Assembly (NCBI GenBank): GCA_964019695.1
Contig: OZ026517.1
Location: 51,143,672-51,207,671 of the forward strand
Source: Loripinus fragilis
Taxonomy: Eukaryota; Mollusca; Bivalvia; Lucinida; Lucinidae
Reading direction: 5' to 3'
DNA: 64,000 bases
Notes under the pieces: generated by a model
The model's database searches: none
What the model saw: only the letters and a program-made list of their open reading frames with translations
What the model was told of the DNA's origin: nothing
Part shown: positions 1-12,400 of the stretch, piece after piece
Layout: the number at the start of each line of letters is the position of its first letter
How positions within the stretch are numbered: the stretch's first letter is position 1
Position numbers and translations under genes: made by a program

Positions 1-69
1 ACTTTTTATTTGAATCTGAAAACTTGTATTTGATCACAGTTTTAGATAAACACATTTTTTCAGAGTACA

Positions 70-212
70 ATTGTAAATATTCTTTTACCCATCATTTTAA
101 CATATGTTTTGGGTGCTCAAAAGAACCATCTCATTGAGACTGTTCTTTTGAGTACTCACAACATATGTTTTGGTTGAGAAATAAGAAAATTAATTTTTAG
201 TTACAAACTCTT
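70..212. repeat. Foldback repeat family E
   Basis: Palindromic centre: TTTTGGGTGCTCAAAAGAAC..TCTCATTGAGA..GTTCTTTTGAGTACTCACAA, flanked by ACATATGTT on both sides and by TTCTTACCC / GAGAAATAAGAAA arms. At least ten copies recur in the window. Confidence 0.75.
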
Positions 213-226
213 ATTTGAGAACCTAC

Positions 227-454
227 CCTGGCAATATTCTCAAAGCATTTCCTGAGATGTGGCTGTACAGCCGTGGGATCTTTGGTCTGTGAGAGAATCT
301 CCAGCAATTCATCATCAGACAGGAAGTAGAATCTTGGGAAGGCATTACGTTTGGTCTCCAGGTACTCGCTGAGACCCTTTTGTACTTGTTCCAGTAGTTT
401 GTTACACTCTTTTAAGTTGTCCAGCAGGCGGCTATCAGGACAAAGGGAGATCAC
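227..454 (-). CDS. DNAH1: DNAH1 coding exon 24 (last in window)
   Basis: Encodes residues 1233-1308: [34 protein letters not shown] and [15 protein letters not shown]. The acceptor is CATTTCAG and the donor GTAGGT (221-226), in phase 0. The exons for the end of the linker and the AAA+ ring must lie left of the window. Confidence 0.96.
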
Positions 455-3400
455 CTGAAATGAAAGTAGTTTATCTTGATCATATGGGCCTCCACGCGAC
501 AAAAAACATGTCTCTGGGTTTCCGACAAAGCGAGACTAAAATCAGTCTCCTCAGCTACAGAGACTAGCTAGAAAATTGAATTTTCGCTTGTTGCAAGTTT
601 GGATATAATACTTTCCAATAAGTGAATAATAAAGACGCTGATCAGACAGCGCAGATGCGCAGGCTGGTCTGCACCTTTGTTGTTTGCACACCCCGAAGAC
701 ATTTTTTTTTGCGTTGAGGCCCATATGGCCTCTGCGCAAGAAAACCTAGCTTTGGAGTTTCAGACCAGGTTATGTTCAAACCAGTCTGCTCAGCTACAGA
801 GACTGGCTAGAATGTTGAAATTTTCCATGAAGCAAATTTAGATAAAATTCTTTGCAGGGAGTGAATACTGTTTGCTTTTATCATTTTTCGCTGTCACTCC
901 ACGATTATATTTTATTTACTCAATAAAGTATATTGGCTAGTACATGAGATTTTGGTTGGTACTTATCCCAAAAACCTCCTTTAACACTCATGTTGACATA
1001 TCAAACAATGCTACTTCCGAGTCTTCATTTACGATCATACCTTGCATCTGCAAGCAGCCAAGGCTCTGGTGTGTCTGCACATTTTGCATGCTCAATCCAG
1101 CCTACTTGGCTCAACAATGTGAAAGTACCAAATCTCATGTGCTGACTCATTTACATTTCATACATCATAATGGTATCTTCTTAAATCAAACAGCCTAAAT
1201 GGAACAATTCAACAAAAGGTTCCAGTACAAAAGGTCAAACTGATGATAATTCATCATAGCGCAAGGCTGTGTAAATACCATGTCCAACCTTGTCCCACAT
1301 TCAGGACAAGTTAGAAATTTCTATTTACTTGTCCTGGGGCAGGTATAAATAAAATTAATTAAATTCTGTACTTCAAATTGGATTATTTTAAACTTGCATG
1401 TTGTTTGGAAAACAGTGCGGATCCTAATCAGCTGGCTTCTGAAGAAGCCAGATGATCTGGATCTATACTGTTATCAATTGAGTTTTAATCTGGTTTCAAA
1501 CTGTTTTCAAAAAAGTTTAAATTTGGCATCAGCACAGTAAAGGCTAAGCTGAGTTGTTTGTGCATTATCTGCCCTTTGGGACAAGTAAAACTTTCTTCGA
1601 ACAAGTACATTATGGCCATTTACTTGTCCCTGGACAGGTATAAAATTTTGCTATTTCCACACCCCTGTGACATACCTGTGGATTTTCTTTGGCATGTTTC
1701 ATGATTTTTCTCCACATCCTCTCCATGGTAGCGTATCTCTTGCTCTCCACGGGCAGCTGTCGGTTGATGTCCTCGGAACTGAAGATAGGCTCTAGGTACA
1801 ACCAGGCTCTCTGGCAGTTCAACCACTCATCCAATACATCCTGACAGATCAGTTCAAATAAATGTGATCAGTACACACACGGATGGATGAAAGTTCAAAA
1901 TTTCCAAAATCCTGAACTGTAGCTCTTTGGTTGCTAATCACGACTAAATGAGCCGTGGCATAAGATTTCCAACAATTTGACATTTTAACAAGTGTAGACT
2001 CGGACTAGCCTGTGCAGCCTCCTTTTAAGCTTAGAAACTCAAAATGGTGTTCAGTCAGTAGCTTAACAATCATAGAATACTCAAGCGACTAGCAAAGGCT
2101 CTGATCAGACTGCGCAAATGCGCAGGCTGATCTGAGGCTTTGCTGGTGGCACATACCACATTGTTGAAAATCTTATGCACTGGCTCAAATATTGTCTGCT
2201 ATATCATTTTCTTGTCCATTTAAAACGTCTCTGTATCAAACATAGAGGAGCAGTCTGATCTGGGTCCATACTGTTTGTCTGTATGCCAAAATTAGTTGTT
2301 GACATAAGCATTTACATGCAGCAGATGACTTCAACAGATGACATTTTCAGGTGCATTATTATGTAGCGGGTTAAGAGCTAAAGATTCAAATCTTTAAACT
2401 TGCAACACGCCTACAAGTATTAACAATCTTAAGTTTAAATGGCCTATATCTTTAGGTAAACTATAAATTTCAGAGAAATTATTACAATCTGCCTATTACT
2501 GACTGCAGTATTTTGAGGCTGACTTTCCACAGACTTTGCATTCCTCTTTTACATTTCTCATAAGCAAATGATTTGAGACGTGGCACGTGAATTCCAACAA
2601 TATGGCATTTTGACAGATGTAGAATCAGACGAGCCTTTGCAGCCTCCTTGAAAGCTTAGAAACTCCAAATTATGTTCAGTCAGTAGCTTAACAGTCATAG
2701 AATATACAACCGACAAGCAAAGGCTCTGATCAGACTGCGCGTATGCGCAGGCTGGTTTGAGCCTTTGCTGGTCGCACATACCACATTATTGGAAATCTAA
2801 TTCCACAGCTCATTTGTTCAAATTTAGGGCATGCATGTTGAGTGTGAATGCGTGTGTCCTTATATTATACTGGAAAGAAATAAACCTATACTTTGAAAAC
2901 AGTGCAGATCTAGTTAAGGTCTACACTCTTTGCTAAGAAGAAAACATCTTCACATTCTAGCTTGTGTCTACACAATTTATATAATGGACAGTTCATACAT
3001 TAATGCAAGAAACTAAATAGCAAATTCAACAGTAATCATTAACCCATATAAGCCTAGCGTCCTTTTTATGGGTCACAGACAAACAATGCAGACCCAGATC
3101 AGACACCGCACAATGCAGCGTCTGATCAGGGTCTTCACTGTTTACTGACAGAATGCTCTATAAAAATTTGAATAAAAATGAGAAATACCACCCAGCAACC
3201 CTAAAAATGGAAATGGACTCATCCAACTGATAAGGTTGGCAAAATCCATTTGCCATAAATGGGTTAAAAAAGAGAGAGTAGACATATCCATGGTTAAAGT
3301 TTAAAATTTCCAAATATCCTGAACTTTAAAATATCTTATAATTTGCAATATGCCTATAGAATACAGACAATTTCAAATTTAGATGGTCAATTGTCTTTTA

Positions 3401-6400
3401 ATAGACAAACTGAAAATAAATCTGAGAGACTATCACAATCTGTCTAGTTCAGTATTTTGAGGCTGACTTTCTTTGGGAATTCAGCCTCAAAATCAGGAGG
3501 ACTGAATTCAGGAATAATCCAGAAAAATTTCTCCATAGCATACCTGAGTTGTTGTCAATTTATTTTCCCAGGTGTTGATGCGTTCTTCAAATGGCTTCTT
3601 GTATGGTGAGAATGACATGCTCTGTGTCATTACAATGTGGTCATCCAGCAGCTGACTGGTTTCCTCTGATGATCTTAGAATGTAGGTACCAGTCTCCTTG
3701 TAGGGTATGATCTCAAATAAGACTGGTTCCCATTCCTTCTCCATCTTGTCTAAGGCCTAGAATTATTGCGGAAAATAAATAAGATTTTAAAAGTACAATT
3801 CTAAACAGCTTTTTCTTTATCTTATCGATTTACAGAAAATATAAAATCAATATAATGGTTTCTGTTTTCAGAAATGATATACAGTAAAATCTGCCTAAAA
3901 CAGCCACTCTCAAAAAGACCAAAAAATGGTTTTCAAGACCAATTATCGCTTAATGCAGGTCAAAAGTATTGCAGAATGCTCCCCTTGGAGCATTCTGCAA
4001 TACTTTCGACCTTCATTAAGCTACCAATTGTCATTAAGATCTTTGTTTTGTATGTTTTTGAGTGGTCGCTATAGACAGGTTTTACTGTAGCTTTTAAATT
4101 GGAACCCAAAGAACAGTTGTATTTAATTCATACTAGCCTCTTGATAGTAGAAATCTGTTAAATCCTTCCAATGCCACTGTCAAGAACCCCTCCCCATTCA
4201 TCCCCAAACTATTGGAATGCTTCTAATGGCAGATTTCAGGACTCTAGATATATTCCCTATTTCTCAATAAAAACATATATTGCGGGCACTCAAGAGAACA
4301 GTCTCAGTGCTCAAAAGAACCATCTCACATAGACAGTGTCAGCACCCATAAAATGTGCTTTTTGTTAACTGAAAGAAAATGAGCCTGGTTAAATGCTAAA
4401 ACCTTTGGCTAAACCCGTTAACTGCCATAATTTAGTAAAGCTGATGCATTGTCTTCTGTCTTATATATGAAGCCAAAAATAAAGAAAATGAATAAACCCA
4501 GACTGATTGCTCCATATAAAGCAATTATATGAAGCAATTAGATCAGTATCCAACTTATTCATCTGCAACTTGAAAAGCATACATTGTCATGGGTGCAAGT
4601 TCAAAATTTACAAAATTCTGAACTTTTAAAATTTGGATCCTAAAGCTTGCAGTAAGCCTACAAAATGTCAGCAATTCAAGTTTTCAGGATTGTTCCTGAA
4701 TTCAGGATTTTGAGGATGACTTTCCAAAGAAAGTCAGCCTCAAAATACTGAATTAGGTCGGTTATAATAGCTTAAGTGTTATATTCATAGTATATTGATT
4801 GTCTTTTATATACTATAAATAAATCACTGAAGCTATTATAATCGACCTAATTCAGTGCAGCTTCAAAATCCTGAATTCAGGAATAATCCTGAAAACTTTC
4901 ACCCATGCCTTGTGTAAGCAAAAATATGGAACAGATGATATCAGCTTACAAAATTTTCATGTTGAGAGGGTAACCTTGAACTACAGTAAAACCTGTGTAA
5001 AAAGGCCGCTCTCAAAAAGACAGACAATTGGTTTTCAAGACCAATTATCACTTAATGCAGGTCAAAAGTATTGCAGAATGCGGGGAGCATTCTGCAATAC
5101 TTGCGACCTTCATTAAGCTACCATTTGTCATTAAGATATTTGCTTTGTCTATTTTTGAGTGGCCGTTTTACACAGGTATGTAGTTTGGAAGCTTATCTTA
5201 TATTCTAACCTGTTCAATGGAATATTCCTTGCCAGCCACCTCAGCCACCTTGGCTATTGTCTGGATGTGGTCGTTTAACTTCATCTCAAGACATTTAGAA
5301 AATGTCAGATTGGCTTTTGGAACTACAGGGAAACCAAGATCAGCTGACAGCTATAACATATGAAACATTAGGGAATGATTTTATATACAATATTTATAGA
5401 ATCAGTGACATGTTTGTTCAAAAATGTTATTGTAATACAATGATTTGCATGCATTAAATATTCTGACTAAAGTGTTTGTTTTTGTTTTGTTTGTTTGATT
5501 TGATTCTTTACGTCCCATCAACAATCTTTTCGTTAAACAGGGACGGGCCTTCCTGGGTTGAACCAGTACTAAGCTAGGATTAATGTGTCTTGCTCAAGGA
5601 CCACAACACAGTGACGCCGGTGAGGCTTGAACCCGCGGCCCCTCAGTCTCGAGTCAGGCACTCTACCACTGAGCCACTGTGCTCCCTCAGGATCAGATCA
5701 GGCCTGATGTCAGGCCTGATCTGGGTCCAAACTGTTTGCAAAAGTGATCAACAGAAGACATTAGGGGATAAAGACTTATGTACTTGTTTTATGATGTGAT
5801 GCTTGTGTCCTTTCTAGTTTAGCCATAATCTCACTGGGCTAAAGAAGGTTGGTTGCATTGCAAGGCTTCCATATAAGACTCGAAATTGAAACCTAATATT
5901 TTTATATCTCAACCAAAACAATTGTTCTGGGAACTCAAAACAACTGTCTTAATCAGACGGTTCTTTTGAGCATCCAAAACACTTGTTTAAAATGAGGAAT
6001 AAGAAAATTTTCACAATTTTATGCTTAATTTTTTTGTTTATTTGGACCTATGTTTGCATCATTGCTTGCAATGTATGTGTATTGTTGATTTGTCTGTTTT
6101 TGTCTGTTTTTTGTGTACCTTCCCCTGGGTGCCAAAGGTTGGTCTGTGGTTTTTAATTGCGACATTCATTTCCTGGTCATATTCACTAGGTTTTTATTTT
6201 TGTGTGCGTCTTTTTGTTTTCATTTTCGGGATAATAATGCCGTGAAAATGAAGATTTCAATATACCTGATCCCAATGTCTGCTTCTCATACCAGGATTTC
6301 TGAGACCCTGGATCAAAGGAATGAATGGTTTAAACTCTTCTATTTTCAGCTTGATCTCCTGGGCTACCTGTTGTACACCTGTAATTGAAATTTTAATAAT

Positions 6401-9400
6401 CAGTGCTGCCCTTTGTTAATAGTGAGGCTTAGCCCTTTACTCCATAGGCTAATTATAGATCATGACATCATTTCCTATTTTTAGACAACATCGAAAAAAT
6501 TCAAAAACAAGAAATGTCACAGTCACATGACTAATGCCCCCAAAGGAATTGGTCTAGCATAAGACACATTCGAGGAAAGTTAGCTGTAATATAGGAGATA
6601 TGCTCCAGAGAAATGAGGCTAGAAGTCAATGTCAAAGTAAAAATGACCCAAAATGGTATGCACCACTCCGCCAATTCCTACATCAAATAATATAGGAGAT
6701 ATGCCCCAGATACGATTATTCTAGAAACTAGGTCATAGGTCAATATCACAGTGACCTAAAATGGTATGCGACACATCAGCATCCAAAGATGTATCAATTT
6801 GGGATTCCCATCTCAAATTATATAAGAGATATGTTCTGGACACGATTATTCTACAAACTAGGTCAGAGGTCAAGGTCAAAGAGACCCAAAAATGGTATGT
6901 GACACTCCGCCATCAAAAGTTGCATCCACACACCAAATTTGGGATTCCTACCTTTAATAATATAAGAGATATGCTCGGAACACTATTTTTCTAAAAACTA
7001 GGTCAGAGGTCAAGGTCACAGTGACCCTTATATGGTACAAGACACTCCACCATCCCAAGATGCATTCACACACCAAATTTAGGATTCCTATCTCAAATAA
7101 TATAAGAGATATGCTCCTGACACAATTATTATTAAAACTTGGTCAGAGGTCAAGGTCACAGTGACCTGAAAATGGTAAGTGATGCTCCCCCATCGCAAGA
7201 TGCATATACACACCAAATTTGGAATTCCTACCTCAAAGAATATATGATATATGCTCCAAACACAATAATTCTTAAACTAGGTCAGAGGTCAAGGTCACAG
7301 TGACCAAAAATAGTATGTGACACTCCGTCATCTCAAGATACATTTAAACACCAAATTTGGAATTCCTATCTCAAAGAAAATAGGAGATATGCAACAGACT
7401 CAATGCAGTTTCTAGAAACTAGGTCAGAGGTCAAGTTCAAGGTCATAGTGACCCAATTGTGGTATGCCACACTTCGTCATCCCAAGATGCATTCACACAC
7501 CAAATTTGAGATTCCTAGCTCAAATAATATAAGAAATGTGCTCCCGACACGATTATTCTAAATACTAGGTCATAGGTCAAGTTCAAGGTTACAGTGACCC
7601 AATTATGGTTTGCTACACTTCCTCATCCGGAGATGCATTATCAGACCAAATTTGAGACTCCTAGCTCAAATAATATTAGAGATATGCTCATGACATAATT
7701 ATTCTAAAAACTAGGTCAGAGGTCAAGGTCACAGTGACCCGAAAATGATTTGTGACACTCCGCCATCCCAAAATGCATTTATACACCAAATTTGGAATTC
7801 CTACCTCAAAGAGTATAGGAATATGCTCCAGACTCAATGCAGTTTCTAGGAACTAGGTCAGAGGTCAAGTTCAAGGTCACAGTGACCCAATTATGGTACG
7901 CAACACTTCCTCATCTCAAGATGCATCCACACATTAAATTTGAAATTCCTACTTCAAATAATATAAGAGATATGCTCCGGACACGATTATTATAAAAACT
8001 AGGTCAGAGGTCAAGGTCAAGGTCACAGTGACCCCAAAATGGTACGCGACACTCCGCCATCCCGAGATGCATCCACATATCAAATTTGGAATTCCTACCT
8101 CAAAGAATATAGGAGATATGCACCGGACACGAAGCGGGACAGACGAACGGACATTTGTTTACTATAAGAACTAAGTCAGAGGTCAAGGTCATAGTGACCA
8201 GAAAATGGTATGCGACACTCCGCCATCCCAAGATGCATCCACACACCAAATTTGGAATTCTTACCTCAAAGAATGTAGGAGATATGCACCGGACACGAAG
8301 CGGGACGGACGGACGGACAGTGCGATTACTATATGCCTCCCAAAGTTCCTTTGGGGGCATAAAAATTTAAGTTAAGTTTTGAATACTTTTGAAAATATTT
8401 TGGAAAATGGCAAATGCTCCATTTTCCATAATATTTTCAAATACATGATATTTCAAAGGTGTCAAAAGGCATTATTATGGAGTAAAGGGTAAATGACAGT
8501 GACAGTGGACAATTTCATAGAGAGGAGGAACAAAAGATAGATAAGAGAGAAGAAAGAAGTTACAACCAATATCTCCACTCAATCGCTTCTATAACCTTAT
8601 GCTGCTAGACCAGCAGTCACTTTGCCCTAAAACATGTAAAAGAGTTTTTTTGTTTTTTTTTTTGGTTTGATGCTTTACGTCCCAGTCAACAGCTATGGTC
8701 ATGTTGGGATGGTCATTTCACCTAACCACACTTTTTTCCTGGGCAAGCTTGACTAAGCAGTTAACCAGTACTTCGTGCACATACTTTCGTTTGTAACTAA
8801 GGGAGGAGAATGGCCGTAGAATTTATTTCATGATCAATCTACACAAAAGTATGGGACTGGGCCAGGATCGAACTTGCGACCCCTGGATCTGCAGTCAGAC
8901 ATGTTACCGACTGCGCTACGTGGCCCGGTAAAGTTGTAAGGACATCAAACAAGACAACACACACAGTACAGTAAGTTGTATGCACTGTATGCACTTCTCA
9001 ATTGGCTTGAGTACAATAACCATATAACTGCTAGAAAATGAACTTCTGCACCTTTTTATCCCATTTCTTAAGTCAATCAGCAGAAAAAAGCACAAGAGCC
9101 AGTCCAGCTTTACAATATGCCATTTCAGTAAACGTTCTTAAAATAGACTATCTATAAGAGTCTATCATGAGTTTGAGGATGAAATAGAAAAATCCGTCCC
9201 TCGGGATCACTGTTTGGCATCACTCACAGTCCCTCGGGATCACCGTTTGGCATCACGCAGCTGCCGAGTGATGACAAACGGTGATCTCGAGGGACAGATT
9301 TTCTATCCCACCCTCACACGAATAATGAATTCTTTTTCTAACCCACCATTAAATACCACATTTAATGTTAAAAAAAAGGCTCCCAGAAGTTTCTGAATAC

Positions 9401-12400
9401 GCTGAGTTGCGACATGACATGATGACATCACTTTAATAAAACAATGATGTCACTTGATTTTGTTTGTTTGTTTGTTTGATTTGATTCTTTACGTCCACTC
9501 AACAATCTTTCAGTTATGCGGGACGGTTCTTCCTGGGTTTAACCAGTACTAAGCTAGGATAAATGTGTCTTGCTCAAGGACCACAACGCAGTGACGCCGG
9601 TGAGGCTCGAACCCGCTACCCTTCGGTCTCGAGTCAAGCACTCTACCACTGAGCCACAGCGCTCCCTGATGTCACTTGATGACCATGCGCATGAGTTCCA
9701 ATACAACCAATAAACAGCGGGCACATGACAGCCTTGGTAAGATAACATGGGTTAGATAAGATTTCTGACCCAGGATAAAATATCAGATATCCTTATCCAG
9801 TGTACAAGAATATAAAACAACTTTATAAGTTTGTGGCATACCGTAAAGACTGGACCGGTCCCTGTGGAAAATTGTACTTTCAAATAGAAACTACGGCAAG
9901 TACATTTAATAAGGCGATAAGAAAACTTACTTGGAATATCGTTGAATATTTTCACAGATTTATGCATGGTCTTGTAAGCTTCATTCACATTCTTCTCAAG
10001 TTCTTCCGCATTGATGGAGGTCAGTGGATCGGTCATCCAGCTCTCGTGCCACCTCATCCAGTCGGAGGTCGTGACCCAGAGATTACGGAAGGGTTCAAAG
10101 TCCTTAACAAGCTTACTCAGCTTGTCATACTATAATAACAAACACATTATGCACCTCTCTGTAACAAGAGCTAGGGGACAGAAGATAGAAAAAGATTTCC
10201 CGCCATTTTCGACAATTGTTGTCTGCTCTCTCATCTGCTTATGTGCTTCGATAGCCTATATTCATTTATTGCAAACAATATGGACTCAGATCAGACTGCT
10301 CCCATAGGAGCAGTCTGATCATGGTTCATAATGTTTGTTTCTATGGTAGAAGTTTCCCAGAGTGCATTTGAATATGTGTAGCAGACCTAATAAGCAGACA
10401 ACATTTTCATGTCAAAAATATTGGCAGGATAAGAAGATTAGCATGTTATTTCTAGCAGAGATAGTAGCCCTACATATGGCCTAAAAAATAATACCATCTT
10501 TACCCTAAAAATTTTGGACACCTCTTTTGATATCTTTGTCATATTGATTAAACCAATATGGGCTTCAATTCAAAAAAACCTGTCTTCTAGGATTGCATTT
10601 AACAAAGGTGCAGACCAGCCTGTGTATTTGCGCAGTCTGACCAGCACCTTTGTTATTCGCTTTATGGAAAGAAACATATTTATATAAAGTAGCTACAAGC
10701 TAATTTACAATATTCTAGGTAGTCTCTGTAGCTGAACCAGCTGGTTTGGGTATGACCTGGTCAGAAACCCCAAAGACAGGTTTTCTCTCAGTGAGGCCCA
10801 CATATCATGTTTGAGCATGTTTTTCTAGCTAAAGCAATTACACGGTTCCTCATTTTTAGACCTAATGGAAGCCAACGTGGATCCTCATCAGCTGGCTTCT
10901 TCAGATTTAAACTGTTTCAGATGTCTTTTTCAGAGGCCAGCTAAACAGGATCTACACTGTTTCCAAATAGGATACACCCAGGTTTAACGGACATGAGTAA
11001 GGAAACTCACCATAGAACTTGACCCAAGTCAATTTGACTGACTGATCAGTTGTGAAAAGAGTATTTTGGAGTAGCAAAGAGTGACACTCCCGATAAGAGT
11101 AGGGTACTCTTGATTTAAACAGCTCAGATGTATCTGTCCAGATATTTAGAGTAAAAACAGATGACCATTTAGGGTAAAAAAAGGTGAGGTAAACACCTTT
11201 TTTTGTCTGTGCATTTTTTGCTCATTTTTTTAAAATTTGTTATCCCAAATAATACAACAGAATATAGTTTTTTAACCCTTAAAGCGCCAAGAAAAATGCA
11301 TTTGAAAATGTTGTCTGCTGAAGTCATCTGCTGCAAATAATTGCCAAACACTACTGGCGAATTTAAGCATACAAGCAAAAAGTGTGGACCCAGAACAGAC
11401 TGCTCCCATAGGATAGAGCAGTCTGATCTGGGTCCTCGATGTTTGTCATTGAGGCCTCTTAACAATTTAGTAGACAAGAAAAGCAGACGACTTATGTTGC
11501 AATTGGCGCTTTAAGACTTAACTGTTCTCTAGAAATACTGAGAACAAATAATAATAATGAAAAATCTAGGAACACTACATAGAAAGTTTTTTAAGCCCAA
11601 GAAAAGTATCAAAATGACAGGTTTTCTTTTTTCTGATCAAAAACATATTTTGTTGAAGTAATTCATCGAGCACTACAATAAAAGTGTTCAAGAAATAAAA
11701 AAAAAGAAAAACTGTCAATCTTTATTTGAAAAGAAGAGAAAAGAATGGTTATTAGTTGCATGTTATAACTAGATAGTTTGGTTGAATAAGGAGCTGTGAT
11801 ATAAACAAATCATAGCTACATATGAGCCAAATATAGATCATATGTAACCAAATCCAAGAATAGATTCTAGAAGCATATTTTATCTGATTGCATATGCAAT
11901 GCATTTCTGGTAATTTCCCCAAGTTTATGTTTAAAGGCATTGTCTGGATAGTTCTAAGAGAGTTCTACAGCTTTAGAAATACAGTTGTACATGCATAAAA
12001 GCTTTAAAGTGATGTGCTAAAGGGATGTCTCTACAAAAAGTGTTACTAAAAATTTGTAACTAAAGGCCAATGGACCCTTTTTGTTTAAAATGAGCCAGAA
12101 CATGTGACTTTTGTACTTGTCACATACATAAGCATTGAAGGCTCAGAAGTCTGCACATCCGAGCAGCCTCATCAGGGTCTTCACTAGTCGCACACACTAT
12201 ATAATAAATAAGCTGAAGATCAAACCCAAAATTAGGTAGCTAGCCCACTAGATAGCTGGAAAGTATTTGAAGAATTACTTTATGTACAGTAAAATCTGTC
12301 TTAAGAGGCCACTCAAAAACAGACAAAACAATGGTCTTAAAGACAAATGGTAGCTTAATGAAGGTCGAAACTATTGCAGAATGCTCCATTGGAGCATTCT

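Noticed and set aside
5600..5690. tRNA-like sequences with A and B boxes as true tRNA genes
   Set aside because: They are heads of SINEs with shared bodies, tails and target duplications. No acceptor-stem pairing or separate tRNA 3' end was found.
6600..8345. Regularly spaced repeats that might suggest a CRISPR-like array
   Set aside because: Units are ~140 bp with no alternating unique spacers, the host is eukaryotic, and the block is enclosed in transposon TIRs.
6761..8370. Open frames on both strands across the 140-bp repeats
   Set aside because: They repeat with the unit, carry no known domain and occur on both strands, so they are by-products of the array.
9800..10135. Plus-strand open frame of 111 codons
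   Set aside because: It is the antisense shadow of DNAH1 exon 19, which has conserved dynein sequence and splice sites on the minus strand.
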